Of a stretch of DNA of 64,000 nucleotides, positions 1-8,698 are shown one piece after another; the first letter of the stretch is position 1; the number at the start of each line of letters is the position of its first letter. This DNA comes from Thermoplasmatales archaeon I-plasma (lineage in GTDB: Archaea; Thermoplasmatota; Thermoplasmata; Thermoplasmatales; GCA-001856825), in contig ATMD01000004.1 in NCBI GenBank assembly GCA_001856825.1, positions 62,001 through 126,000 on the forward strand, given 5' to 3'. The position numbers and the translations under genes were made by a program. Below the pieces are notes generated by a model that had not been told where the DNA came from, did not search any database, and saw nothing but the letters and a program-made list of their open reading frames with translations.

Positions 1-2255
1 ACATTGAATACCTCAGTTATCCTTGAAAGGGTCTGTGCAACCCTGTCGGCGTAATACTCGTAATCCGGCTTGTATTCAAAAGGGACGTTCGGAATGTAAG
101 GCTCGACCACTTGCGGCCTCTTCTTGCTGTCCACGACAATCCATGAAACCTTCATCCCCGGAATGAACTCCCTTCCCATCTTCATCAGTTTCCTTGCAGC
201 CTGCACGTTTGCCAGGGAATCCATTTCCTTGTAGAATTCGAAATCCTTTACTGACCTGGATATCACGAGCTTGTCTGCCTCAACCCTTCCTTCCCTAACG
301 TCCGAAATTATTTCCTTTGCCCTCCTGAGTGCACCGTTTACATCCCTGTCCAGTATGTGATTGAATATCTCCATCAGCGCATCGGACTGAAGGTCGAATG
401 AATCCGTCCTCCTTATCTCATAACCCCTGACTACCATGTTCCCGGCTTCCTGCTTGGGGTACAATATCTTGCCCGCATACCTCTTCTTTGCACCGTGTGA
501 AAACAGGGGGTCGAGGACCCTCTCCACTTCAATGATGATGCCAAGCTTCCTGAATATCTCCTCCTTCAACCCGTTCGAGAGCTGCAACGCTTCATCCACG
601 GTCGCTTTCCCCGTCTTTATGAATATTGAATCAGTGTCCCCATAAACGACCTGTATCCCGTTGTTCGTGAAATCTGATATTATACCCTTTATCGTATCCC
701 TCGCGAATGCGGTTATGCTTGAACCTATGTTCTGGTCGGTGAACCGGTAAAAGCTTGATGCGAAAACGCCGTAAAATGAATTCATCAGGATCTTTACCTG
801 GCTCTGCATGCTGTCCAGGTATCTTCTCTTGTCAGGTTCCTTTTCCTTCTTCATCAAGTCCTTATATCCGTCCCTTGTCTTCATCAGTTTTTCCAGGAGC
901 TCTGGTATCAACCCCCTCTTCACGGATGGACTCAGGAACCTTGTGCCGTTTGGTGATATGATCTCCCCTTCAGGAGACATTGTTGTGAAACAGATGTTGT
1001 ATTTTATCATGAGACTTGGGTACATGCTCTTGAAGTCCATTACTGCAACCATATCATAGAGACCAGGCTCAATGGAATGTACGTACCCCCCTTCGATCTT
1101 TTCTGCATTCTGGTTTACAAAATTGTTCATCGGGACAGCTATCTTCCTCCTGTCAGCCTCCCTTATGACTAGGGAATCGATGAGCGTGGAATTCCCTGAA
1201 TTGAATACGTCATCAAGGGGTATCATTGCGACTGTGCTCATGTTCTCGTACTTCTCAATTACATCGATCTTCTCAAGTATCTTCAGGGCAAGAAGGGAAT
1301 CCCTTATGCAGTACTTTATCACCCTGTCCCTGTCACGCACCCACTCCTGCTCAATGCTCAGCCTGTCTACATCTCCCTTTGCCTCTCCGAGGAGTTCCTG
1401 GGAAACATATGCGAGTGTCTCCTGTTTCGGATGGATCTCGCGCTTCACGTTCCACCAGGCATCTGCAACTACCCTGCCGTGTATTCTCCAGAACTGGTCC
1501 TGTATTCTCTGTGGACTGCTCAGGTCCCTGCCAAGGTACATTGATATGTTTTCCTTGGTAGCAAGTTTTTCTAGGAATGGCAGGTCGTAGCCATCGATGT
1601 TATACCCTGTTATAATATCTGGGTCTTCGTCTCTGACTGTCTTGAGGAATTTTTCAAGTATGTCCCTCGGCTCCCCGAAGATAGCCCCTTCCCCATACTT
1701 GCCCTTGAAACTAGTGCTATAGCCTATTACATAGAGCTTCTGGTCTTTTATGCTGTTCTCAATGTCGAAGCTGAGAATCTTTATCGGCGGGAGAAAGTCT
1801 GCCGTCCTCTCGAGTGTATCTGCTATTACAACATGGTCCACCGAGAATCTGTCGCTCTCTATCTCAGCTCCTTTGAACTTGATGCAGCTCCCAAGGTCAA
1901 GGTCGTAGAAGAACCTGAAGTGAAAGGGTATATCCGCCGCAAGGACCCTGTTTGCTTCCGATATGTACTTCCTGAATTCAGGGACCCTCCATGGCGATTT
2001 GCAGGTGAATTTGAATGCATTCCTTTCTGAGCCCTTGTACCATAGCTTGACCTCGTCAACGCTGACCATCTCTTCGACTGACCTTAATCTGTTGATCTCG
2101 TCTTCCCTTGGTTCAATTACGTAGAAGTAAGGCAGGAACTTCTTGTAAAGTACTGCAAAAGATTCACCTTCCATGTTCCTTCCAAATATCTCAATCACGG
2201 GTAACCCATTTTCACTATAATATGATGAGGTGATTACCCTTATTTCATCTTCCAT
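1..2255 (-). CDS. polB: Family B DNA polymerase, C-terminus cut by window edge
   Basis: Replicative-type B-family DNA polymerase with 3'-5' exonuclease. The minus-strand frame is open for 751 codons and runs off the left edge, so the last residues are missing. The ATG is supported by an in-frame TAG two codons upstream. Visible motifs, in order: Exo I (LSFDIEN), Exo II (YNIDGYDLPF), Exo III (YCIRDS), polymerase motif A (DFKSMYPSL), motif B (KILMNSFYG), motif C (YGDTDS) and KKRY. All exonuclease and polymerase carboxylates are present, so the enzyme should be active and proofreading. The archaeal family is usually near 780-800 residues, so little is missing. It is divergent from pyrG across about 135 nt. 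Motif A reads SMYPS where many archaeal enzymes have SLYPS, a common variation. Confidence 0.96.
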   Translation of the reverse strand, partial: MEDEIRVITSSYYSENGLPVIEIFGRNMEGESFAVLYKKFLPYFYVIEPREDEINRLRSVEEMVSVDEVKLWYKGSERNAFKFTCKSPWRVPEFRKYISEANRVLAADIPFHFRFFYDLDLGSCIKFKGAEIESDRFSVDHVVIADTLERTADFLPPIKILSFDIENSIKDQKLYVIGYSTSFKGKYGEGAIFGEPRDILEKFLKTVRDEDPDIITGYNIDGYDLPFLEKLATKENISMYLGRDLSSPQRIQDQFWRIHGRVVADAWWNVKREIHPKQETLAYVSQELLGEAKGDVDRLSIEQEWVRDRDRVIKYCIRDSLLALKILEKIDVIEKYENMSTVAMIPLDDVFNSGNSTLIDSLVIREADRRKIAVPMNNFVNQNAEKIEGGYVHSIEPGLYDMVAVMDFKSMYPSLMIKYNICFTTMSPEGEIISPNGTRFLSPSVKRGLIPELLEKLMKTRDGYKDLMKKEKEPDKRRYLDSMQSQVKILMNSFYGVFASSFYRFTDQNIGSSITAFARDTIKGIISDFTNNGIQVVYGDTDSIFIKTGKATVDEALQLSNGLKEEIFRKLGIIIEVERVLDPLFSHGAKKRYAGKILYPKQEAGNMVVRGYEIRRTDSFDLQSDALMEIFNHILDRDVNGALRRAKEIISDVREGRVEADKLVISRSVKDFEFYKEMDSLANVQAARKLMKMGREFIPGMKVSWIVVDSKKRPQVVEPYIPNVPFEYKPDYEYYADRVAQTLSRITEVFN

Positions 2256-2330
2256 TGACTAACCATGAAGTCTTTTCAAATATACTTTTTTGGAATGGTT
2301 ACATGGAGCATAGGCTCAATTCTGGACAAT

Positions 2331-2338
2331 TTTAAATA
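2331..2338 (+). promoter_or_regulatory. Probable TATA box of pyrG-gar1-tfb
   Basis: TTTAAATA lies about 55 nt before the pyrG start. With the usual archaeal 25-nt spacing this gives a leader of roughly 30 nt, which contains an AGAGGA-like ribosome binding site. Called from motif and position only. Confidence 0.45.
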
Positions 2339-2390
2339 CTAGGGGGGAAGTGACTCAAAAAAGATTAATATCCCCAGAGGAATAAGAGAT

Positions 2391-4022
2391 ATGCGTTTTG
2401 TAGTCGTTACGGGGGGAGTCATTTCTGGTATTGGGAAGGGGACCATAACATCTTCACTGGCATACATCCTCAGGGAAAGAAATTACAAGGTAGACATAGT
2501 AAAGATAGACCCGTACATCAACTATGATGCTGGTACTATGAACCCGTACCAGCATGGAGAAGTTTTTGTGCTTAGCGACGGGACGGAGACGGACCTTGAT
2601 CTTGGAAACTACGAAAGGTTCCTCAGCAGGGATCTGAAGAGCGGGAACAACCTGACGACCGGGAAGATTTACAAATGGGTTATAGAGAAGGAACGGAGAG
2701 GGGACTTCCTTGGAAGCACCGTCCAAATTATCCCACACGTAACTGATGAAATTAAGAGGAGGATAAGATCCATCGGACTTGAGGACAATTCTGACATAGT
2801 GCTGATAGAGGTTGGGGGTGTGGTTGGCGACATTGAATCCATGCCATTCCTTGAAGCACTGAGACAGATGAGGCTTGAGGAAGATGGAAAGATATTCTTC
2901 ATCCATGTAACCTATGTACCTACTCTCAGGAGTGTAGGCGAGCCAAAAACAAAACCAACGCAGCACAGCGTCAAGGAGCTGAGGTCAATAGGAATTCAGC
3001 CTGACGCGATCATTGCAAGAAGCGAAACGGAACTGGACAGGGACCTGAAGGAGAAGATCGCTCTGTTCACCCAGGTTGATGAGAGGGCTGTAATAAGCAT
3101 ACCTGATGTTGGAGACATCTTCACGATGCCTTTGCTGTTGAACGATACAGTTCTCCCCAATTATATGCTGGAAAAAATGGGACTCAAACCCAACGAGTCC
3201 AATATGGAATTTTGGAGAGGCATAGTAGAAAATATAAAGAAGCCTTCTCATTACGTCACGATCGGCGTAGTAGGAAAGTACGTGCAGATAAAGGATTCGT
3301 ACATATCCAACGAGCACTCCTTCATGCACGTGACAGGAAAGACTGGTATAGGAGTGAAGCTGAAATGGATAAATTCGGAGAAGGAGGAGCATATCGAGGA
3401 GATGCTAAAGGATGTTGATGGAGTTCTCATACCTTGGGGTTACGGGCCAAGGGGGACGGAAGGTAAGATCAGGGCAATAAGATATGCGAGGGAGAACAAA
3501 GTTCCACTGCTTGGCATATGTTTTGGATTTCAGCTGACCGTAGTGGAGTTTGCAAGGAACGTCCTCGGACTTGAGGGCGCCAATTCAAGTGAACTGAACC
3601 CTGACACTAAATACCCCGTGATAGACCTTTTACCTGAACAGGTGGGCCTCACAGACAAGGGAGGAACGATGAGGCTGGGAGATACAAAAGTTGTAATAAA
3701 GAAGGGGACCAAGGCGTATGAGCTCTACGGTGAGGAAGTTGTGTATGAAAGGCACAGGCATAGATACGAGGTCAACCCGAAGTACATAGAATCCATAGAG
3801 AAGAATGGAATGCTTTTCTCTGCAACTGACGAAAGCGGAACAAGGATGGAAATCCTTGAGCTGGAAGGCCACCCATTTTTCATGGGTTCACAGTTCCACG
3901 CAGAGTTCAAAAGCAGGCCAGAGAAGCCATCAATATTGCATGAGGCATTGGTGCTTGCTGCATCCAGATATAATAACATTCGCAGAAAGAAATTTATAGA
4001 ACAGGAAAAATTTGCGAAATAG
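2391..4022 (+). CDS. pyrG: CTP synthase
   Basis: Makes CTP from UTP, ATP and glutamine. At 543 residues it has the full two-domain length. The N-terminal synthase domain starts with the ATP loop VTGGVISGIGKG and has the UTP/CTP region KIDPYINYDAGTMNP. The C-terminal class I glutamine amidotransferase has its nucleophile Cys377 in LGICFGFQ, where most homologues read LGICLGMQ. The His/Glu pair sits in GSQFHAEFKSRP, with Ala where Pro is usual. Both are mild substitutions that keep the catalytic residues. First gene of an apparent operon with gar1 and tfb; 30 nt separate it from gar1. Confidence 0.97.
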   Translation: MRFVVVTGGVISGIGKGTITSSLAYILRERNYKVDIVKIDPYINYDAGTMNPYQHGEVFVLSDGTETDLDLGNYERFLSRDLKSGNNLTTGKIYKWVIEKERRGDFLGSTVQIIPHVTDEIKRRIRSIGLEDNSDIVLIEVGGVVGDIESMPFLEALRQMRLEEDGKIFFIHVTYVPTLRSVGEPKTKPTQHSVKELRSIGIQPDAIIARSETELDRDLKEKIALFTQVDERAVISIPDVGDIFTMPLLLNDTVLPNYMLEKMGLKPNESNMEFWRGIVENIKKPSHYVTIGVVGKYVQIKDSYISNEHSFMHVTGKTGIGVKLKWINSEKEEHIEEMLKDVDGVLIPWGYGPRGTEGKIRAIRYARENKVPLLGICFGFQLTVVEFARNVLGLEGANSSELNPDTKYPVIDLLPEQVGLTDKGGTMRLGDTKVVIKKGTKAYELYGEEVVYERHRHRYEVNPKYIESIEKNGMLFSATDESGTRMEILELEGHPFFMGSQFHAEFKSRPEKPSILHEALVLAASRYNNIRRKKFIEQEKFAK

Positions 4023-4052
4023 TTAAATACTGAAAGGTTATATTAGTGGCCT

Positions 4053-4268
4053 ATGCCTAATTCTCTCAAGAAAGTAGGTAATGTTCTAGGAGTGAGGGAA
4101 GGAAAGTTGATTGCAAAGCTGGACAGGGAGGTTCAGCTGTCGACCAGAATATTTGGGAAGGACGGAAAACCTCTGGGGAAGATATCCAGACTGTTCGGCC
4201 CCGTTAAAGCCCCCTATATCGCCATTGATTCTAAGGGAGTTATGGCAAAGGAAGTATACGTGAGGTGA
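4053..4268 (+). CDS. gar1: H/ACA RNP protein Gar1
   Basis: A 71-residue protein with the archaeal Gar1 pattern: [15 protein letters not shown] followed by a short basic end, a six-stranded beta-barrel of the type that binds Cbf5 in H/ACA guide RNPs (rRNA pseudouridylation). It lacks the Gly/Arg-rich tails of the eukaryotic protein, as expected in archaea. Four nucleotides separate its stop from tfb, and its last bases (AGGTGA) form the tfb ribosome binding site, so the two are translationally linked. Gar1-TFB adjacency is common in Euryarchaeota (general knowledge). Confidence 0.9.
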   Translation: MPNSLKKVGNVLGVREGKLIAKLDREVQLSTRIFGKDGKPLGKISRLFGPVKAPYIAIDSKGVMAKEVYVR

Positions 4269-4272
4269 AAGC

Positions 4273-5223
4273 ATGGTTGAAGGAGAGAGCAAGAAGAATA
4301 AGAGAGACTTATTCGAGGAAGTGACAAAATGCCCGGAGTGTGGTTCCACTCACCTAGTGAGGGACTACGAGAGGGGGGAACTCGTGTGCCAGGACTGCGG
4401 GCTTGTGATAGATGACAGCTTCATTGACCAGGGACCAGACTGGAGGGCGTTTGATTCTGAACAGTCGGAAGCAAGGGCTAGAACCGGGGCTCCGATGACA
4501 TACACTATCCATGACAAGGGACTAAGCACTGAGATTTCATGGAAAAACAAGGACTCCTACGGAAAGAGCATCCCTACGAAGAGCAGGGCGCAGCTTTACA
4601 GGCTCAGGAAGTGGCAGAGGAGGATTAAGGTTTCAAATGCAGCAGAAAGAAACCTGGCTCAGGCACTGCAGGAACTGGAAAGGATGGCATCAAATCTAAG
4701 TCTGCCAAAGGATGTCAGGGAAACAGCAGCCGTCATCTACAGGAGGGCAGTCAAGGAGAACATGATAAGAGGTAGGTCTATAGAGGGAGTAGTGGCAGGA
4801 TCAATATATGGTGCATGCAGACAGATGGGCGTGCCGAGAACCCTGGAAGAGATCGCTTCAGTGACTAGGATAAAGAAGAAGGAGATCGGAAGAACATACA
4901 GGATGATGAGCAGGATCCTGCAGCTTGGGATTTTCCCGTCAAGGCCTGAAGACTACATAAACAGATTCTGCAACAGGCTCAGGCTATCAAATGAGGCAAA
5001 GAAGAAAGCAATGGAAATACTGAAACTAGCCGAGAACAGAGACCTCACTTCTGGAAGAGGACCCACAGGAGTTGCAGCTGCAGCAATATATATCGCAAGC
5101 ATTTCCCTTAATGAAAGAAGGACTCAAAGAGAGGTTGCTGAAGTTGCAGGTGTGACAGAAGTAACTATAAGAAACAGGTACAAAGAACTCACAGAAAAAC
5201 TCGGAATAAACGTCGAAGTCTGA
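4273..5223 (+). CDS. tfb: Transcription initiation factor IIB (TFB)
   Basis: General transcription factor that recruits RNA polymerase to TBP-TATA complexes. At 316 residues it is full length. The N-terminal zinc ribbon uses C20, C23, C39 and C42 (CPECG...CQDCG), followed by the B-reader/linker ([21 protein letters not shown] region) and two cyclin-like repeats at about 125-205 and 220-305. The last repeat ends in a helix-turn-helix expected to read the BRE ([20 protein letters not shown]). The ATG has a strong AGGTGA site inside the end of gar1. Nothing is missing. Whether other TFB paralogues exist cannot be seen here. Confidence 0.97.
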   Translation: MVEGESKKNKRDLFEEVTKCPECGSTHLVRDYERGELVCQDCGLVIDDSFIDQGPDWRAFDSEQSEARARTGAPMTYTIHDKGLSTEISWKNKDSYGKSIPTKSRAQLYRLRKWQRRIKVSNAAERNLAQALQELERMASNLSLPKDVRETAAVIYRRAVKENMIRGRSIEGVVAGSIYGACRQMGVPRTLEEIASVTRIKKKEIGRTYRMMSRILQLGIFPSRPEDYINRFCNRLRLSNEAKKKAMEILKLAENRDLTSGRGPTGVAAAAIYIASISLNERRTQREVAEVAGVTEVTIRNRYKELTEKLGINVEV

Positions 5224-5227
5224 CCGA

Positions 5228-5240
5228 TAATTTTTATATT
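5228..5240 (+). promoter_or_regulatory. TATA box of tRNA-Lys
   Basis: An A/T tract TTTTTATATT is centred about 25 nt before the tRNA 5' end, the normal archaeal TATA spacing. Confidence 0.6.
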
Positions 5241-5260
5241 TTCTTCACCTATACCGCCTG

Positions 5261-5334
5261 GGGCCCGTAGCTCAGCTCGGTAGAGCATCTGGCTTTTAAC
5301 CAGGTGGTCGTGGGTTCGAATCCCACTGGGCCCG
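5261..5334 (+). tRNA. tRNA-Lys (UUU)
   Basis: A complete cloverleaf. The acceptor stem GGGCCCG pairs with TGGGCCC (one G-T pair), with discriminator G. The anticodon stem CTGG/CCAG closes the loop CTTTTAA, giving anticodon TTT. The T-arm is GTGGG-TTCGAAT-CCCAC. No intron, and CCA is not encoded. The AT-rich accessory stretch begins directly behind its 3' end. Confidence 0.97.
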
Positions 5335-5581
5335 TACCCATAAGGTGGTTGACCCTAATATTCCTATCAGAAATAGAACCTAATTTAGTTTGGCTCTCAT
5401 TTTGTCCGAAAGCGTAGGAAACACCGCAATATCTCTACCGGATTAAAACAGTAAATGTTAAACATGGTTTAAATTCACGCAGCACTTTCTTTAGCCAAAA
5501 TCGAAAATTTTTTTCATTGGTTGTAAATCCTAAACATCAACTTTCATATGAACCCTCATTCATGTAATACGCAGTGAAAGG

Positions 5582-6569
5582 TCAACTAGAACCAAGCTTC
5601 TTTCCCACTAGTGACCAAATCATGTTGGTAATATCTGCAGCCGCGGGAACGATTGGTGTGAACTTTAGGAATGAGTGAATCATTCCCATTGCCCTTATAC
5701 CGGTTACTGGGGTCCCTGCTGATCTAAGTTTCTCAATATAGGCTTCCCCCTGGTCTCGAAGTGAATCATTTTCGGCAGTTATGATTATTGCTTCAGGTAA
5801 CCCTGATAGGTCCGGATTCACGATTGGAGAGAAATAGGGGTTCAAGATATCAGTCAAATCCCTTAAGTACATCTCACCGAACCACCCAAGCATATCTCTG
5901 GTGGTTAGGAAGAAGACATCGGAGAATTCACGTATAGACTGGGAAAAAAAGTCGGCGCCAAGTGATGGATAGAAGAGGACTTGCAGTCTGGGTTTCTCCA
6001 GTCCACGATCTTTGACCATGAGACTAACGACAGCGGAAATGTTGCCGCCAGCACTATCCCCGGCCAACGCAATTCTGCCCGGATCAATATCAAGGTTCAT
6101 CGCATTTTTCCTTGCCCACACGTAAGATGTGAATGCGTCTTCAACCGCCGTTGGAAACTTGTGTTCAGGGGCGAGTCTGTAAGCAACCGAAAGAACCTTT
6201 GACCGCGATTCCATGGCTGCCCCTGCGGCATACTGAATCATAACTTTCGATACTTCCAAAGACAAAGCCGCCTCCGTGGAAATATAGTATGAGAGACCTG
6301 GTTGCATCTTTGGGTTCATAAAGCCTTGCCTGGATATTTTCGTCCCCTAGGGACATATCCGCGACTCTACCAATCTCGATATTCTCTTTCATTAACATAT
6401 TGTTGTCCACCAAATTTCGTATATCCTTAACTTCCAAATCTCTTAGGTTTGGTACCCTCAGATCTGAAATCATCTGCAAGACCTTTGCTATATTAGGATC
6501 AAGTGCCATTTCCATCATGTTTCTATTTAATTTCATAGTTAATATTCTTTCCTGCATCCTGACAAACAA
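5582..6569 (-). pseudogene. HSL-family carboxylesterase / alpha-beta hydrolase, frameshifted
   Basis: Hydrolase of the hormone-sensitive-lipase family, acting on short-chain esters. The N-terminal frame carries the oxyanion motif YFHGGGFVFGS. The following frame carries the nucleophile motif AGDSAGG, an acid region (ENDSLRDQGEAY) and the catalytic His (MIHSFL). The two frames join at a run of four C on the plus strand (6220-6223): removing one base gives a continuous CRRAAMESRSKVLSVAYRL. The product would be about 325 residues, normal for the family. The start may be the ATG at 6569 or, more in keeping with homologues, 6536. The extra base is either a real inactivating mutation or a sequencing error. 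All catalytic residues survive, so the decay, if real, is recent. It stands alone between AT-rich spacers behind tRNA-Lys. Confidence 0.8.
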
Positions 6570-6951
6570 TGAATAGACCTATGGTAAAATTTCAGATATT
6601 GTAATTGAATATTACGACTTAGGTCTCAGCATAGTTGCCACTTTAAGAACTAGCATTATTGTCTCATCGAGACTCGATATAATGAGTCTTAAGCTTAAGA
6701 AACCTAGTGCCTTAAATTTGTTAAAATTTGACTAATTTTTAGATTGTAAAAATGACAAATTTTAAAACGAATATTAAAGGATAATAACCCTTTATGCGTA
6801 AAAGGCTTTATCTAGTTAAAGTCATGATTGAAAGTACCATAATCTGGCCGAACAAATTATAAGAAGACGGAAAATAGGAAACACTCCTTTCTGGCATTCG
6901 AAACCTATAAGTTTTCAAAACTTAGGAAATTATTGCTAGGTACCAGAACTT
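6570..6951. other. AT-rich intergenic spacer
   Basis: Very AT-rich, with several short A/T tracts and no convincing reading frame, RNA fold or repeat. It may carry the promoter of the esterase. No promoter for the GNAT pair is expected here, because that pair reads away from the upstream side at 8610. Confidence 0.5.
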
Positions 6952-7752
6952 TCACGAATTGTAAATGTAAAAATCTATTTCACAAACCGTTTTGAACCCT
7001 AGTCTTTCACATATGGGAGCTGAAGTATGTTTCACAGCTTGAATTATTGCATTTTTTGCACCTGCTTCACTTGCATCATTTAGCCTTTTACCAACAAGGG
7101 AGGAGTATATGCCTTTACCTCTATATTCTGGCAGAGTTCCAGCACCCAGCAAAATTACCAGTTCGTTATCAGGCTCCATTACGCTAGCCGCGAAAGCTAC
7201 AGGTTTACCATAGTACTTTTCATATGCGAAATATAGGTAACTATTCTCCCCTTGAGACTTATATAGTGCAATGACCATTCTGGCCTCCTCATCCGTCAAT
7301 CCCATCCCAAATGATTTCGTTATCAGTGAGATGTTCCCTTCAAAGTCACTTCCTTCTACCCTCCTTACTATGAAGTCATCATTCACTCCAATGTTGATCT
7401 TCATATCGTTAAGTAACATACCAGATGTCGAAAGCTCTTGAACCTTTTTAAATTCATTCTCAGTCAGATATTTGTCGATATTATTTGGCTTGGTGGTGGG
7501 CCCTACAAGCCATCCAAAATTCTTGTTTTCTCTTTTATAGCGGTCAATGACCAGGCGTATCACATCATTGCATTTTTCTTCTTCGAGGTCTGCTAGTCCT
7601 ACTATATTTAAAAATGGGCTATTTATGCTTGAAATTCTACCTCTAACTCCATTAATTTTTAGAGGTTTCAATGTACCATCAGGAAGCGTATCAATATTGA
7701 GTCCGTTGCAAGTCTCATCTATCCTCCTTATCAGTTTTTTCATATTTGTCAT
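6952..7752 (-). CDS. GNAT-superfamily N-acetyltransferase-like protein (copy B)
   Basis: A 266-residue protein with an acetyl-CoA-binding GNAT motif near residues 205-220 (LPEYRGKGIYSSLVGKRL) and the following helix and strand ending in APICERLGFK. The N-terminal half is a second, degenerate GNAT-like or family-specific domain (INGVRGRISSINSP, WLVGPTTKP). It is a clear paralogue of the upstream gene: same length, same WxVGPxxxP and same APICERxGF ending, 21 nt apart, so a tandem duplication in one operon. Acceptor substrate unknown. Cytoplasmic, with no signal or membrane segment. Confidence 0.8.
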   Translation of the reverse strand: MTNMKKLIRRIDETCNGLNIDTLPDGTLKPLKINGVRGRISSINSPFLNIVGLADLEEEKCNDVIRLVIDRYKRENKNFGWLVGPTTKPNNIDKYLTENEFKKVQELSTSGMLLNDMKINIGVNDDFIVRRVEGSDFEGNISLITKSFGMGLTDEEARMVIALYKSQGENSYLYFAYEKYYGKPVAFAASVMEPDNELVILLGAGTLPEYRGKGIYSSLVGKRLNDASEAGAKNAIIQAVKHTSAPICERLGFKTVCEIDFYIYNS

Positions 7753-7773
7753 AATGGTGCGCCTTCAGGAGAG

Positions 7774-8610
7774 TTATTCCTCTATTTTGTACCCGTAAAG
7801 GTCAAACTGACAGATACATTTAAAACCTATCCTTTCACATATCGGAGCGGATGTTCTAGCCAGTGCATGAATTATGAGGAATTCTATGCCATTCATGCGG
7901 GCATCCTCAAGTCTCTTAGATACCATGCTCCTGTAAATTCCCTTGCCTCTATATGAAGGAAGAACCGCAGAACCATCCAATATTGCATACTTTTCTTCCC
8001 TATCCATTTCCATAAATGAAAACCCTACTCTCTTGCCCGTATCCCTCTCTACAGCAAGATAAGCCTTGACCTGTCCCCGGTATCGCTCAGTTGAATTAAG
8101 CATTCTCATTCCATTGATTATAACTTCAGCACCTTCGGCAGTCAATGATTCCCCAAATGAATCAACCATCATGGCTAAGTTATTTTCAAGCTCATCCAAC
8201 GAAATCTCCTCAACAGAGATTTCTTTATTTATCACATTCATATGGTAAGATGTGCTTATTGCCATACCAAATCCCTTTGTTTCCTCCAATCTTTGAAATC
8301 CAGATTTAATTAGACGCTGAGGAAGATCCTTTGGAGTGCTTGAGGGACCTACAATCCAACTGAACGATTTCCTCTCGTTATTGAAGAGGTCTATAACCTT
8401 TCCTATTGTCTCATCAACATTCTCACTTGTGAGAGATGCTAGGCCCACATGATTCATTTGTTCTGAATTCACAGGTGAAATGAAACCTTTGATTCCCGGT
8501 ATTTCTAATTTTTTAATTCCAAGCTTTTCAAAAAATTCCTTGCCCAGCCCTTTTCTGTTGAGCATTGCATTTGTATTGTCTATTATGCTTACAAGTTCAT
8601 TTTCTTGCAT
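7774..8610 (-). CDS. GNAT-superfamily N-acetyltransferase-like protein (copy A)
   Basis: A 278-residue paralogue of the downstream neighbour. The CoA-binding signature is LPSYRGKGIYRSMVSKRL near residues 215-232, with APICERIGFK near the C-terminus. It also shares the N-terminal segment IPGIKGFISPVNS and WIVGPSSTP, so the duplication covers the whole protein and not just the transferase domain. First gene of the pair. Its own promoter should lie in the AT-rich 90 nt shared with the divergent P450 gene. Substrate unknown; amino-group acetylation is inferred only from the family. Confidence 0.8.
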   Translation of the reverse strand: MQENELVSIIDNTNAMLNRKGLGKEFFEKLGIKKLEIPGIKGFISPVNSEQMNHVGLASLTSENVDETIGKVIDLFNNERKSFSWIVGPSSTPKDLPQRLIKSGFQRLEETKGFGMAISTSYHMNVINKEISVEEISLDELENNLAMMVDSFGESLTAEGAEVIINGMRMLNSTERYRGQVKAYLAVERDTGKRVGFSFMEMDREEKYAILDGSAVLPSYRGKGIYRSMVSKRLEDARMNGIEFLIIHALARTSAPICERIGFKCICQFDLYGYKIEE

Positions 8611-8698
8611 TTTAATTCATTTTATCATTCTTAAATAATTTTTAGTTAAGAAATTGTCGAAAATCTAATATCTTGTAACCGTTCAAACATTTGATCCC

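Noticed and set aside
436..2059. Several open frames of 65-172 codons on the plus strand and one on the minus strand opposite or beside polB
   Set aside because: They lie fully inside the polB coding region in other frames, with biased, low-quality protein sequences; polB motifs are unambiguous.
2454..3979. Minus-strand frames of 60-170 codons within pyrG
   Set aside because: Shadows of the conserved CTP synthase gene; no start signals or families.
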